48,653 nucleotides of DNA from Nostoc sp. LEGE 12450 (GCF_015206895.1 NZ_JADEXU010000050.1:1-48653), one strand, 5' to 3'. Counted from the stretch's first letter, positions 25,259 through 35,248 are shown. Notes: generated by a model from the letters alone, not told the origin. A program made the numbers and translations.

Positions 25259-26983
25259 TTAGTTTTTAATTGCTGACTGGTTTCCAGTAAAAGGCACTAA
25301 AAATGTAGCTTTTGGCAGAATAGCCGCCGCACCTTCTCTAGATAAATTTGTTAAAATGCCGATCGCTGCATTTAATAAACGATCCGGTTTTAAGTCATCT
25401 TTAACTAGGTTCCACAGACGTTGGACATCTTCGGTGTGGAGGCGGTCATCTTCAGTGAGAGCCAGCACCAGCTGCCGCCGCAGAAACTTGCCTTCTTCCG
25501 ACATTAAATATTGAAAACCCATCTGGGCTGTGGGCAATACATCAAAGTTGTTATCACTACGAGCGATCGCAATTAAATTCTCTAAACGCTGCCACTGAAA
25601 TTTACCATCTTTGAATAACACATTCAATAATCGCCGCCGTAATTCCGGCGATTCCCCCGTCAGCAACCGCCGTGCTATGTAGGGATAACCCACTTCCACA
25701 ATTTTGAAATCTGGGTTGAGGCTCAGGGCAATACCTTCTTGAGTCACCAAGGAACGAATAATCAAAGCAAACTTCGCCGGAACTCGGAAAGGATATTCGT
25801 ACATCAGTTCCGAAAATTCATCGGTAATAGTTTTGAAGTTAAAATGCTTGACATTTTTGCCAATGGCGTTTCCTAGCACCGCTTCTAATGCTGGCACTAT
25901 CGGGCAAATATTCGTGTCTGGAGTCAGAAATCCTAATTTTACAAAGTCTTCAGCTAAGTCGGTATAGTCTTTATTCACCAAATGCACTAGCGCATCTACT
26001 AGTGTTTCTTTGCTGTTTTCTTCCAACTGATCCATCATGCCGAAGTCGATATAAGCCATCCGACCATCGGGTACAGCAAATAGATTACCGGGATGGGGGT
26101 CAGCATGAAAGAAGCCGTGTTCTAGGAGCTGTTGCAATCCTGAAGTCACGCCAATTTGGATAATCGCTTCTGGGTCTAAACCTGCTTCGCGGATGCTTTT
26201 AGTATCCGTCAGCTTGAAGCCGTTAATCCATTCCAGGGTTAAAACGTGGGTATTGGTATAACGCCAGTAAATTCCTGGAACTTTAACTTGTGGGTCGTTG
26301 CGGAAATTGCTAGCAAATTTTTCGGCGTTGCGGCCTTCATTTATATAGTCGATTTCTTCAAATAGCTTTGTGCCAAACTCGTCCACGATTAAAGTTAGGT
26401 CGTGACCGAGATTGAGAGGCAACCAAGGAGCTACCCAACTCGCACCCCAGCGCAATAAATAGAGGTCACGGGTAAGAGTTGGGCGTAAGTTTGGGCGTTG
26501 CACCTTCACTGCAACTTCTTCGCCACTGATTAGACGACCACGGTATACTTGACCCAAGCTAGCTGCTGCGACTGGGTGAGGTGATAGTTCGCTAAAACTT
26601 TCATTAATTGGACGATCTAGCTCGGTTTCGATAATTTTGTAAGCGATCGCATTATCGAAAGGTGGTAACTGATCTTGTAACTTGATCAGTTCTTCTAGAA
26701 AATCTTTACGTATTAAGTCGGGTCTGGTGGAGAGGGCTTGACCAACTTTAATAAAAGTCGGGCCGAGGCGGGTGAGCAGTTCTCGCAACTGGATAGCTCG
26801 TTTGCCTTTGTTCTGCTCAACTTTGTCTTGCCATTCGTCCCACTTGAGACTGATTATAAATACTGCAAAAGAGGAGATAATTCTCAGCAGTCGCCCCCAG
26901 GCTAGCCAAGGACGGTAACTATAATAGCGAGCGATCGCATCTGGATTATAGAGCTTTAGCTGAGTAGGTTGATACTGACCCAC
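25259..26983 (-). CDS. UbiB/ABC1 (AarF) family atypical kinase
   Basis: The 574-residue protein has all family hallmarks: the KxGQ motif KVGQ (79-82) in the N-terminal extension, the Ala-rich loop AAASLGQVYRG (139-149), the strand-3 lysine VAVK (K160), the catalytic loop HADPHPGN (293-300) and the DFG motif (313-315). Family members support isoprenoid quinone biosynthesis and, in plastids and cyanobacteria, prenyl-lipid and thylakoid maintenance; activity is ATPase-like rather than classical protein kinase. The start is GTG at 26983. The C-terminal third is helical and may associate with the membrane. Which paralog this is cannot be told from sequence alone. Confidence 0.93.
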   Translation of the reverse strand: MGQYQPTQLKLYNPDAIARYYSYRPWLAWGRLLRIISSFAVFIISLKWDEWQDKVEQNKGKRAIQLRELLTRLGPTFIKVGQALSTRPDLIRKDFLEELIKLQDQLPPFDNAIAYKIIETELDRPINESFSELSPHPVAAASLGQVYRGRLISGEEVAVKVQRPNLRPTLTRDLYLLRWGASWVAPWLPLNLGHDLTLIVDEFGTKLFEEIDYINEGRNAEKFASNFRNDPQVKVPGIYWRYTNTHVLTLEWINGFKLTDTKSIREAGLDPEAIIQIGVTSGLQQLLEHGFFHADPHPGNLFAVPDGRMAYIDFGMMDQLEENSKETLVDALVHLVNKDYTDLAEDFVKLGFLTPDTNICPIVPALEAVLGNAIGKNVKHFNFKTITDEFSELMYEYPFRVPAKFALIIRSLVTQEGIALSLNPDFKIVEVGYPYIARRLLTGESPELRRRLLNVLFKDGKFQWQRLENLIAIARSDNNFDVLPTAQMGFQYLMSEEGKFLRRQLVLALTEDDRLHTEDVQRLWNLVKDDLKPDRLLNAAIGILTNLSREGAAAILPKATFLVPFTGNQSAIKN

Positions 26984-27619
26984 GCCTTTATTTGCCTCTT
27001 CAACTGAAAAATTTACAATGATTGTTTCTCTACTAAACCCACAAGTTAGTTGTAGGCAAAAGATAGCGGTAGTTTTTTATCTGAAACAACTCGAACCCTG
27101 CCTTTCTGGGGTACTGTTCGAGGCAGTTTTAGCCTAAATTACTTCCTAGATTTGTTTATCTTTTTCTTAATTATACTTTATAAAACTACAACTACTTATC
27201 CATCTTTTCGGTGATTTTATCTTTTCTTAACCTTATTTTATATAAATATAAATATCTACCTGTATCTGTAAATTTGGGTAGGATATGAGAAATCCGTAAC
27301 CAAGTTTGCTTTCAGTTACATATCACAGTAGTAAGTAGATAAACTTAAATTAAGCAGAAACCTCTCAGGAGAAGGATTCACGACTGCTGTAGGAAATCAT
27401 GAATCTTGATATTATGTTTATTTATACCCACCTGATTAAGTGGAAAGTATAATATTCTACGTGTAAAAAATAACTATATAAGAAAAATCAACTTTTGTGA
27501 GAGAGTGTATATTTAGAAGCTTTTTGAATAATAAAAATTACAGCGTTAAATACAACTTTGGTAATTGGTAGTGGTTTTACCACAATTACCAATTACCAAC
27601 TTTTAATTATCATCTGCTG
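26984..27619. other. 636-bp gene-free region with two hairpins
   Basis: No gene can be supported. CTCGAAC (27090-27096) pairs with GTTCGAG (27116-27122), overlapping an alternative CTGCCT/AGGCAG pairing followed by TTTT, so a weak attenuator or terminator-like structure is possible here. The second hairpin at 27558-27599 follows the aminopeptidase gene. The remainder is AT-rich and should include the UbiB-family gene promoter. Confidence 0.5.
27558..27599. terminator. Hairpin after the M1 aminopeptidase gene
   Basis: TTGGTAATTGGTA pairs with TACCAATTACCAA (13 bp) across a 16-base loop that can itself close by TGG/CCA. It lies 21 bp beyond the stop at 27620. There is no clean T-run, so it may be a TTGGTAA-type tandem repeat pair rather than a true intrinsic terminator. 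Confidence 0.5.
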
Positions 27620-30259
27620 CTATTTAGATTTGGCCTCCAAGTTTTCTAAACGGCTTCTCAATTCCTGGTTTTGTTGTTTGAGTTGATCGAAATCTTCACG
27701 CAATTGACGGAGAGTTTTTTCTGAACCGATGTTCTTTTGCACCCTGGAAATTTCTTCTTCAGCATTGCGACGGACACGCCCATCGGCTGTTTGTTCCGCT
27801 AGCGATCGCAAAATTCCGACTGCTTTAGGTGTTTCCATTTGTCCCAATGCTGCTGCTACCGCCACTTGTGTTAAAAAGAAGGTTTCTTTGGCTAGTTCTG
27901 CTAGTTTTTCTAAAATCCGTTCCAAATTAACCGGACTTTGACCTACAGAAATCTTTCCTAAAGCGCGAATTGTGGCTAAACGTAGAGGTTGTGGTACACC
28001 GATTTTGGTATATTCGAGTAGTAGATTTAAAGCTGCTTCCGAGGTTTTGAATTCAGCTAAACCAGCGATCGCACCACTTCGCACTACTTCATTCCAACCC
28101 GCCTTTTCTTCTAAAATGCCCTTGAGTTGCTTTAGTACCTTATCTTCCTTGGGTTTTTCTTCCAAGTTTGCAGATGCGATTGCCCCAATCACACGAGAGG
28201 CTGTTGCCTCCACGTAGTAGCTAGGATCGCCTTTTTGCAACAACCCTCGTACAACTTTATAGCTTTCAGCAGTTTTGATTTGAGCAAGTGCTTCCACTAC
28301 AGATCGTCGCACGTAAGCATTTTTATCTTTTAATCCCAGAACCAAGCCATCAAAAGCTTGGTCTAAATTAATTTTGGCTAGTTGTTTTGCCACTTCCACC
28401 CGCACACCCCACAATGGGTCATTTTTGAGGGACGCAGACAGTGCTTTTGTTGCTTCTAACCCGCCTTTTTTCGTTAAAGCTTCTGCTGCATAGATGCGCG
28501 AAATTGGGTTGGGGTCAGATTCTAATTGTGCTTTTAACTCTGCTATTGGATACTCTAAAGCTACTGTTTTTAGGTAATTATTCTCAACATCAAAGCTGAT
28601 ATATTGGGGCTTGTTTTCTAGGGGAAAATAGAAACTTTGTTCTCGTTCATTTACACGCACGACAAAAGTCTTGAGTTGTGAGTTAGGAGTTGTGAGTTTA
28701 GAATTATTTTTAACTCCTAACTCCTCACTTTTCCCTTCTTGTTGGGTATAGCCAAAACCAATAGGTATTTTTAAATCAAACAAATCTTTACTGCCATTTT
28801 TATCTTCAGCAGCTTGAGTTTGAGTTACCGTAATTTTTGCCAACTTAGCATCTCCATCCCAAGAGTAAGCTACCTTAAAATCGGGATGGCCGCCACGATA
28901 AACATATTGGTCAAAGAGAAACAAAAGATTATGTCCAGTAGCCTTTTCAATCGCCCTGAGTAAATCTATAGTTTCTACAGTTTTGTGGGCATTATCTTGG
29001 ACAAATATTTGAATAGCTTGCCAAAATAATTCATCTCCCAATTGGGCCCGAATCATGTGATAAACACAAGACCCTTTTTCGTAGATGTGGCGATCGTAAA
29101 GTTCAATAGCTTCGCGGTAAACATGTGTTACCATCGGGCGACGGTAGCGGCTGCTATCTTCACTAATGTAACGACGAGCTTCTAAAAAACGATAGTAAGC
29201 TGCTTCTTCTAGACTATATTCCTGCTCTGTCCACATCACCTCAGAATAGGAAGCCATTCCTTCCTTAATCCAAGCATGAGACCAATGCTTAATCACCACC
29301 AAATCACCAAACCACTGGTGGGCGAGTTCATGGACGACTAAACTTTCGGTGTTGCGGTTATCTAAAGCGGCACGTTCATCCAGCAAACATCTGTCTGTTA
29401 ACAAGGTTGTGGAGGTGTTTTCCATCCCACCAAAGATGAAGTCATCTACACAAACCTGGGCATATTTCGGGAAAGGATATGGATAACCATACTTTTGGCT
29501 CAAAAATTCGATCATCCGGGGAGTTTTGCCCATGCTACGTTTAGCATCTTCCTCCCGTCCCTTTTCTACGTAGTAGGTGACTGGTTTACCCTTCCACTCA
29601 TCCTGAATTTCGGCAAAGTCACCTACTGCCAAAGTCATCAAGTAGGTAGGATGAACTTGTTGCTGTAACCAATGGTAGATTTTATAATCACCATCTTCTT
29701 TGGTGTCAATCAGTTCGCCGTTGGAAATCGCCACGAGGGGGTTGGGGACACGAACGCGAATTTCTGAAGTAGACAATTGTCCTGGATAGTCAAAACAGGG
29801 GAACCAAAAGCGAGAGTCTTCGTCTTCTCCCTGAGTCCAAACTTGAGTGGGCTTGTTTGGATAGTGTTTATCTGGTTGGATAAAATAAATGCCGCGTTGC
29901 GGTTTTTCCACCGAGTAAGTGATCGCAATCAGCAAGCGTTTACCAATCTGAGTCGTCTCAGAAAGTTTGATAGAAAGCTGTTCCCCGTCGTAGTCAAAAT
30001 TTTGTGGCACATCGTCCACCTGCACAGACTCGATATTCAGGTTGACAGCATCCAAAGTCAAACGGTCAATGCCATTACGGATTGGCAAGAGGCGAATGCT
30101 ACAACTGCCCTGATAGCTCTGCTTAGGAATATCTAAGCTGAGATCGAGAAAAATATGCTCTACCTGTCCTGGGCGATCGGGATTGTAGTGTGGTCTTGCT
30201 CCCGGTAACTCAAAAGGTTTGTGTCCGTTATTATCTGTATCAAAATAAGACTTCGACAT
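27620..30259 (-). CDS. M1 family zinc aminopeptidase with C-terminal HEAT-like repeats
   Basis: The 879-residue protein has the exopeptidase motif GGMEN (277-281), the zinc site HELAHQWFGD with H310, E311 and H314, and the third ligand E333 in IKEGMASY. It should remove N-terminal residues from peptides. After about residue 590 come HEAT/Armadillo-like helical repeats (AEALTKKGG, VRVEVAKQLAKI, VRRSVVEALAQI), then a coiled coil at the very C-terminus (LREDFDQLKQQNQELRSRL). Between about 504 and 530 there is an extra segment encoded by an inverted repeat of the intergenic type. TAAGGATCA precedes the ATG. Confidence 0.94.
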   Translation of the reverse strand: MSKSYFDTDNNGHKPFELPGARPHYNPDRPGQVEHIFLDLSLDIPKQSYQGSCSIRLLPIRNGIDRLTLDAVNLNIESVQVDDVPQNFDYDGEQLSIKLSETTQIGKRLLIAITYSVEKPQRGIYFIQPDKHYPNKPTQVWTQGEDEDSRFWFPCFDYPGQLSTSEIRVRVPNPLVAISNGELIDTKEDGDYKIYHWLQQQVHPTYLMTLAVGDFAEIQDEWKGKPVTYYVEKGREEDAKRSMGKTPRMIEFLSQKYGYPYPFPKYAQVCVDDFIFGGMENTSTTLLTDRCLLDERAALDNRNTESLVVHELAHQWFGDLVVIKHWSHAWIKEGMASYSEVMWTEQEYSLEEAAYYRFLEARRYISEDSSRYRRPMVTHVYREAIELYDRHIYEKGSCVYHMIRAQLGDELFWQAIQIFVQDNAHKTVETIDLLRAIEKATGHNLLFLFDQYVYRGGHPDFKVAYSWDGDAKLAKITVTQTQAAEDKNGSKDLFDLKIPIGFGYTQQEGKSEELGVKNNSKLTTPNSQLKTFVVRVNEREQSFYFPLENKPQYISFDVENNYLKTVALEYPIAELKAQLESDPNPISRIYAAEALTKKGGLEATKALSASLKNDPLWGVRVEVAKQLAKINLDQAFDGLVLGLKDKNAYVRRSVVEALAQIKTAESYKVVRGLLQKGDPSYYVEATASRVIGAIASANLEEKPKEDKVLKQLKGILEEKAGWNEVVRSGAIAGLAEFKTSEAALNLLLEYTKIGVPQPLRLATIRALGKISVGQSPVNLERILEKLAELAKETFFLTQVAVAAALGQMETPKAVGILRSLAEQTADGRVRRNAEEEISRVQKNIGSEKTLRQLREDFDQLKQQNQELRSRLENLEAKSK
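28671..28745. repeat. Intergenic-type inverted repeat within the aminopeptidase gene
   Basis: GAGTTAGGAGTT (28680-28691) pairs exactly with AACTCCTAACTC (28712-28723). This AACTCCTAACTCCT-type repeat is usual between Nostoc genes. Here it is in frame and encodes the low-complexity stretch EELGVKNNSKLTTPNSQLK. Confidence 0.75.
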
Positions 30260-30812
30260 TGATCCTTACTGACCTTGTAATCCTGAAAAGTCTGGCTTGG
30301 CTAGATGTAATTAAGCAAAATAGCGGTATCTGTATTTCCCAAATCAATAGGGCAGTATGGGGGTTAAGATTCCCATTGGGGATTGGAGGATTGAAATTAA
30401 TCTCACCCAAGTTTCCGAAGATCGACTGTCGATCCTGGGACTTTTTTCCATATCCCTCCCGCATTTCCTTTTACTGATGTTTTGCACTTTTTTGTCATCG
30501 AGTCAAGTGTCTCTTGCACCTCGATAGATTCTCATTAAGTACAAATACTCCTAATTGTTCTTATAACTTAGGATAACTTGCTGCTGTTGAGCAGGCTATT
30601 TTATTTGAGATGAACAGCATATCATTTGCGAATTCGCTCCTCATTCCCTTGGAGTCTTTTTTAGGGTAATTATTTGAGACTGCTAGCTTATAGGACTACT
30701 AATTTTATCAGTAAATACCGATCGATGAGCGGAAATTATTAATAAATCCGAAAACTCTACAGTGACACTTGTATAAATCTCGGTGACAATCTGAGCAAAA
30801 GAGGATAATAAA
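30260..30812. other. 553-bp divergent intergenic region
   Basis: The region separates the minus-strand aminopeptidase from the plus-strand DUF3352 gene and must hold both promoters. Open frames on either strand around 30190-30477 run into the aminopeptidase start and lack family features. CATTCCCTTGGAGTCTTTTT near 30640-30661 ends in a T-run without a convincing stem. AGAGGATAATAAA before 30813 is the next ribosome-binding site. Confidence 0.5.
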
Positions 30813-32492
30813 ATGCCCGAAAGTAAATCAAAGTTTTTCATTCCTGCGGTTGGTGCTGCTCTTGTTGTAGCAGGAAGTATCGCGGCTTATATGTATTTGA
30901 AAGGCCCATCAGGAGGTAGCTCAGACGCTCTCGGCAGTGCTAAATTAGTACCTTCAACAGCATTGATGGCAACTTATATTACTACTGACCCTCAAGCTTG
31001 GGCAAAGTTACAGCAATTTGGCACTCCAGAGGCACAAAAGTTAGTGGCAAAAGGTCTGGAAGATTTCAATAAGCAAATGTTCAGTGACGGTAACGTTTCT
31101 TATGAAAAAGACATAAAGCCTTGGGTTGGTGGTGTGATGATTGCTGTACTACCACCAAATCCTGTGAAACCGGCACAGTTAAAAGTGCCCTCCGGGGCAC
31201 CTAATGTACCAACAAATTTACAGCAGGAATCAAATATCCTGATAGTAGTGGGAATCAAGGATAAAATCAGTGCCTTGAATTTTGCTAACAAATTGAAGTC
31301 ACAGAAAGGGGTGAAATCCCAGGAATCTGACTACCAAGGTCAAAAAATTCTTGAAACTACAGAAAATGGCAAGCCGACATATAGCGTAGTTTTAAATAAT
31401 AGTCACTTGATATTAGCCCCCGAAAAGCAAGCTGTAGAAAAAGCAATTGACACCTTTAAGGGACAGTCTTCTTTTGCCAGCAAAGAAGGTGCAAGCAGCA
31501 TTCTCAGCAAAGGAGTGGATGTTAAAAATAGCCTCGCCCAAATTTATGTACCAGACTATGCAGGTATGGTACAGCAGTTAACTGCCGGAAGTCAGCAGGC
31601 AAAACAGTTACCTCCACAAGCCTTGGCGCAACTGAAGCAGATAAAATCTGTGGTAGCGGGTGTTGGTGTTGATGATGCGGGAGTGCGGGTAAAAGCGATC
31701 GCTAATTTAGATCCGCAGCTGAATAAATTCCAGTATCAATCAAGTCCGGGAAATATAGTCGGGCAATTTCCGACTGATACCTTTGCTCTGATTAGCGGAA
31801 ATGGCATCAGCCGTGGCTGGGAAACCTTAGTAGAACAGTCAAAAGATTATCCAGAAATGAAGCAGGCCCTGGAGCAAGCACGAGGACAAGTGAAAATTGC
31901 CAATATTGACCTGGATAAAGATATTTTTGGTTGGATGAATGGGGAATTTGCCTTTGGTGCTATTCCATCCAATCAAGGAGTGTTAGCCAGTGTTGGTTTT
32001 GGAGGTGCTTTAGTATTTGACACTAGCGATCGCAAAACAGCCGAAGCCACCTTGACAAAATTGGATAATTTGGCCAAAGTACAACAAATCAATATCGCCA
32101 ATAGAAATATCAGTGGTAAAAACGTAACTGAATGGCAAATCCCCAAACAGGGAGCTTTATTAGCGCATGGTTGGCTGGATCAAGATACTGTATTTGTGGC
32201 TCTTGGTGGCCCAATTGCTGACGCAATCAGCGATCGCAAGAATCAATCTCTTAATAATAGCGACGCTTTCAAAGCCGTTACTGGTTCTTTGCAAAAGCCC
32301 AACGGCGGCTATTTCTACCTAGATATGGATAAAACTAAAACTGTACCCCTGGTCAATAGTTTAATTTCATCTGATGCCAATACCATCACCATCCTTAATT
32401 CGATTCGTGGTCTTGGTTTTACTGCTAATAGCCCCGATAAATCCACCAGTGAATTAGAGATGTTGTTAGCTCTCAAGCCTTCTGCAAAATAG
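30813..32492 (+). CDS. DUF3352 domain protein, membrane-anchored
   Basis: The 559-residue protein has one N-terminal membrane helix (about 8-29) followed by a small-residue linker (GPSGGSSDALGS) and a large extracytoplasmic region. The opening AKLVPSTALMATYITTDPQAWAKLQQFG (broken at VPSTALMA) and the repeated ILA...AV.KAI patterns fit the cyanobacterial DUF3352 family. The function is unknown. The Gly/Lys/Gln-rich composition suggests a periplasmic or lumenal protein. No operon partner is present. Confidence 0.8.
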   Translation: MPESKSKFFIPAVGAALVVAGSIAAYMYLKGPSGGSSDALGSAKLVPSTALMATYITTDPQAWAKLQQFGTPEAQKLVAKGLEDFNKQMFSDGNVSYEKDIKPWVGGVMIAVLPPNPVKPAQLKVPSGAPNVPTNLQQESNILIVVGIKDKISALNFANKLKSQKGVKSQESDYQGQKILETTENGKPTYSVVLNNSHLILAPEKQAVEKAIDTFKGQSSFASKEGASSILSKGVDVKNSLAQIYVPDYAGMVQQLTAGSQQAKQLPPQALAQLKQIKSVVAGVGVDDAGVRVKAIANLDPQLNKFQYQSSPGNIVGQFPTDTFALISGNGISRGWETLVEQSKDYPEMKQALEQARGQVKIANIDLDKDIFGWMNGEFAFGAIPSNQGVLASVGFGGALVFDTSDRKTAEATLTKLDNLAKVQQINIANRNISGKNVTEWQIPKQGALLAHGWLDQDTVFVALGGPIADAISDRKNQSLNNSDAFKAVTGSLQKPNGGYFYLDMDKTKTVPLVNSLISSDANTITILNSIRGLGFTANSPDKSTSELEMLLALKPSAK

Positions 32493-32499
32493 CGGATTG

Positions 32500-32643
32500 G
32501 GCAGGGGAGCAGGGAGCAGGGGGACAAGAAGGACAAGGGGGAATTATTGAACAAGTCTCTCTTGTCTCCCCCCTCTTCTTTGTAAAGAAAAACGAACTAG
32601 ACTAAAACCCTTATACCTATTGCCTATTGCCTATTGCCTATTG
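32500..32643. repeat. Low-complexity spacer: G-rich inverted repeat and CCTATTG heptamers
   Basis: GCAGGGGAGCAGGGAGCAGG plus GGGACAAGAAGGACAAGGGG faces TCTCTCTTGTCTCCCCCC, giving a long imperfect hairpin. It is followed by four exact copies of CCTATTG at 32616-32643. The convergent DUF3352 and mscL genes flank it, so it may double as a shared terminator. Confidence 0.75.
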
Positions 32644-32678
32644 CCTTATCCCAACGACCATTATTTACGCCCACTTAC

Positions 32679-33113
32679 TTACAACACTTCATGATTCCGA
32701 GATTCCAATGTCTGGCTCAGTCTATCCAACGCCCCTGTCAGCCTTTCCTGAGCTATAACATTAGCGTCTGATGGTGGGGATTCTACGGGAACATCCTCTT
32801 GCCTCTTGAATGTTTGTAAGGTGCGAATTGCTACAAATAAGATCAAGGCAATGATTAAAAAGTCAATGATTGCGCCCAGGAATTGACCGATCGCAATTCC
32901 TGGGCCTATAGTGATAGTTCTCCATTCTTTGCCAGTCACCCCAATCAAGGGGTTAATCAATGGCATAATCACAGCCTCAACAAAAGAGGTGATAACCCGG
33001 CTGAAGGCAGTACCGATGATAACTGCGATCGCTAAGTCAATTACATTACCTTTGAAAGCAAATTCTTGAAAATCCCTGAAAAAGCCACTTGCTCTTCTTC
33101 TTACTCTTGCCAT
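32679..33113 (-). CDS. mscL: Large-conductance mechanosensitive channel MscL
   Basis: The 144-residue protein has the MscL first helix and pore (FRDFQEFAFKGNVIDLAIAV, then IIGTAFSRVI), the loop MPLINPLIG and the second helix (FLGAIIDFLIIALILFVAIR, about 75-95). It opens under membrane tension to release solutes during osmotic downshock. The C-terminal cytoplasmic bundle is present. A second mechanosensitive channel gene, of the MscS type, lies at 43581. Confidence 0.95.
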   Translation of the reverse strand: MARVRRRASGFFRDFQEFAFKGNVIDLAIAVIIGTAFSRVITSFVEAVIMPLINPLIGVTGKEWRTITIGPGIAIGQFLGAIIDFLIIALILFVAIRTLQTFKRQEDVPVESPPSDANVIAQERLTGALDRLSQTLESRNHEVL

Positions 33114-33366
33114 ACTTGAGACTAAATAAGTTAGTTGTAGTCTTTTTTTATATGGCGCTCAACTTTTTGCCATCTCTGTTGAGATAGATTTTGCCAATCT
33201 TAAATGAAGTGTATAAATTGGATAACAGTGTGATTCTCTGGAAAAACATATCACACCAATTTTCTATATAAAAATTCCATGACATTGTTATCAAATTCAA
33301 TTCATTTCTAGACTGCCGTCCAGCAATTATGTCATAAGTAAAAAAGCTGTGAACGCAAATTAATTT

Positions 33367-34287
33367 ATGACTGCTGCTGTAAAAACTACTCCTGGCTTCG
33401 CTTCCCGCTTGGTAAATGGCGTACTGGCAATCAAGCCTTTAGCCAACCTAGCCAAACATCAAGCTAGACAAATGATGATTAAACGTGCCGAGAGAATTGG
33501 CGTACCTTGGACGCAAGAAGTCGAAACACTACAAGCGCGTGATTGGAAGACCGATCTAGCTCAAGTACAAAATCCTGAGCTTTCCTACCCAGAATACTAT
33601 TTGCGCCCATTCCATGCTTACGAAGGCGGAGACCTCAGTTGGAAAGCCGCTTGGGAGCTAGAAGTTGCTGCTCGTACTGTCCATGCCGGAATTTGGCAGG
33701 ATGCTGGAGCAGAAGGAGATGCTAGACTGCGCCAAAGTTACCACGATATCCTCAAAGCGCAAATCCCCAATCAACCCCAAGATATCCTAGACTTGGCCTG
33801 TGCTGTAGGTTTGAGTACCTTTGCCATGCAAGAAATTTATCCCCATGCCAAAATTACAGGCTTGGACTTATCTCCCTACTTCTTAGCTGTTGCCAATTAC
33901 CGCGCCCAACAACGCCAAGCTAAAATTAATTGGCTTCATGCCCAAGCCGAATCTACTGGGCTACCAGATGCCTCATTTGATTTAGTCTCAATTTTTCTGA
34001 TGTGTCACGAATTACCGCAGTCAGCAACCCGACAGATTTTTGCTGAAATGCGGCGCGTGCTGCGTCCAGGTGGCTACTTGGCAATCATGGATATGAATCC
34101 CAAGTCTGAAGTTTACCAGAAAATGCCAGCCTACATTTTGACTTTGCTTAAAAGTACTGAACCGTATTTAGATGAATATTTTGCTTTGGATATTGAGCAA
34201 GCCTTTGTTGAAGCAGGTTTCCAAACTCCCACTATTACCAACAATACTCACCGTCACCGCACAGTAATTGCTCAGGTGAGTGGTTGA
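33367..34287 (+). CDS. Class I SAM-dependent methyltransferase
   Basis: The 306-residue protein has motif I as ILDLACAVGLSTFAM (about 140-154), motif II region ITGLDLSPYFLAVA, post-motif LPDASFDLVSIFLMCHE and motif III MRRVLRPGGYLAIMDM, typical of class I (UbiE/Methyltransf_11-like) enzymes. Substrate unknown. An N-terminal region of about 130 residues precedes the fold (RPFHAYEGGDLSWKAAWELE), as in several cyanobacterial members. Its stop overlaps the start of the PrsW-like gene by 8 bp. Confidence 0.85.
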   Translation: MTAAVKTTPGFASRLVNGVLAIKPLANLAKHQARQMMIKRAERIGVPWTQEVETLQARDWKTDLAQVQNPELSYPEYYLRPFHAYEGGDLSWKAAWELEVAARTVHAGIWQDAGAEGDARLRQSYHDILKAQIPNQPQDILDLACAVGLSTFAMQEIYPHAKITGLDLSPYFLAVANYRAQQRQAKINWLHAQAESTGLPDASFDLVSIFLMCHELPQSATRQIFAEMRRVLRPGGYLAIMDMNPKSEVYQKMPAYILTLLKSTEPYLDEYFALDIEQAFVEAGFQTPTITNNTHRHRTVIAQVSG

Positions 34288-35248
34288 TTTTTCTCTACTG
34301 CTGTGGTCAGCAATACCACCCTTGCTGCTGCTAGGCTACTACTACTATCGAGTACCATTTGCCCCACCTCTGTTAAAGTTACTGATGTTCTTTGGCATCG
34401 GGGCAATATCTGGTCTTTTAGCCCTTAGACTTGAATGGAATTTTGAAACTGTAGTCAATTGGGTTGTAGACTGGGAACGGATCAAGCGATCGCTCCCTGG
34501 TGCAATCTTGCGGCAGCTTGTAGAAGTAGGTTCAATTGAAGAAGGCTGCAAGTTAGCAGGGGTTGTTGTGCCAACCTACTATTTGCAACGCACGTATCGA
34601 TTACTTCCCTCAACTGTTTTCCTCTTCACCATAGCCGTTGCCCTTGGATTTACCGCCGAAGAGAACTGGATTTATCTTTTTCACAATACAGGATCAATTC
34701 TTGGGCGTACTATCAGCACGCCAGTCCATGCCATGTTCTCTGCGCCTTGGGGATATGCCTTGGGAATGTATATTTCGTCTAAGAATCGGTTAGATCAAGA
34801 CAGGAAGTTCATTCTTTGGGCTTGGCTGAATTCTGTAATCTGTCATGCCCTAGTTAACATTCTATCTAGTGCTTGCAGTTACTCACCAGCGCTATGTTTC
34901 CTTAATTATGGTTTATTTCCATTTCTCTTGTGGATGTTTTGGCGACTAGAACAATTACTGCGAAAAGTGCAAGGTAAACCTGTAATTACCCTGATTTCCG
35001 AAAGTACACCCCAACGCCGTTACTGGCAGAAGGGTTTAGTGCTTTTTGCCCTCGTGCTGGGTGGAAATGCTATTTTTGGGTTGTTTCTCTTAGGCAATAA
35101 AATTAGTTTTTTGAATCCGTCAAAGCTTTTTGACAGTTATATCTTGTGGTTTATATTTAGTCGCTTTTTGCTAAATCTCTTTTTTGGAGTTTTAGCTTGG
35201 GGCATTTATCGCTATTTGCGCCATTCCGCCCGCCGTCGGTATTTTTAA
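34280..35248 (+). CDS. PrsW-family glutamic intramembrane protease
   Basis: The 322-residue protein has about eight membrane helices and the conserved PrsW elements in order: SIEEGCKLAG (E87, E88), FTAEENWIYL (126-129) and STPVHAMFSAPWGYALG with H150. In Bacillus PrsW cuts the anti-sigma factor RsiW within or next to the membrane; the cyanobacterial target is unknown. The start is GTG at 34280, overlapping the methyltransferase stop, which implies coupled translation. No sigma or anti-sigma gene is adjacent. Confidence 0.85.
   Translation: MVDFSLLLWSAIPPLLLLGYYYYRVPFAPPLLKLLMFFGIGAISGLLALRLEWNFETVVNWVVDWERIKRSLPGAILRQLVEVGSIEEGCKLAGVVVPTYYLQRTYRLLPSTVFLFTIAVALGFTAEENWIYLFHNTGSILGRTISTPVHAMFSAPWGYALGMYISSKNRLDQDRKFILWAWLNSVICHALVNILSSACSYSPALCFLNYGLFPFLLWMFWRLEQLLRKVQGKPVITLISESTPQRRYWQKGLVLFALVLGGNAIFGLFLLGNKISFLNPSKLFDSYILWFIFSRFLLNLFFGVLAWGIYRYLRHSARRRYF

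Noticed and set aside
27090..27127. Possible tRNA-like or riboswitch structure
   Set aside because: Only two short competing stems are present; no cloverleaf, TpsiC loop or conserved aptamer pattern can be drawn.
30190..30477. 95-codon plus-strand frame and 74-codon minus-strand frame upstream of the aminopeptidase
   Set aside because: They overlap the aminopeptidase start or its promoter region and show no domain features.
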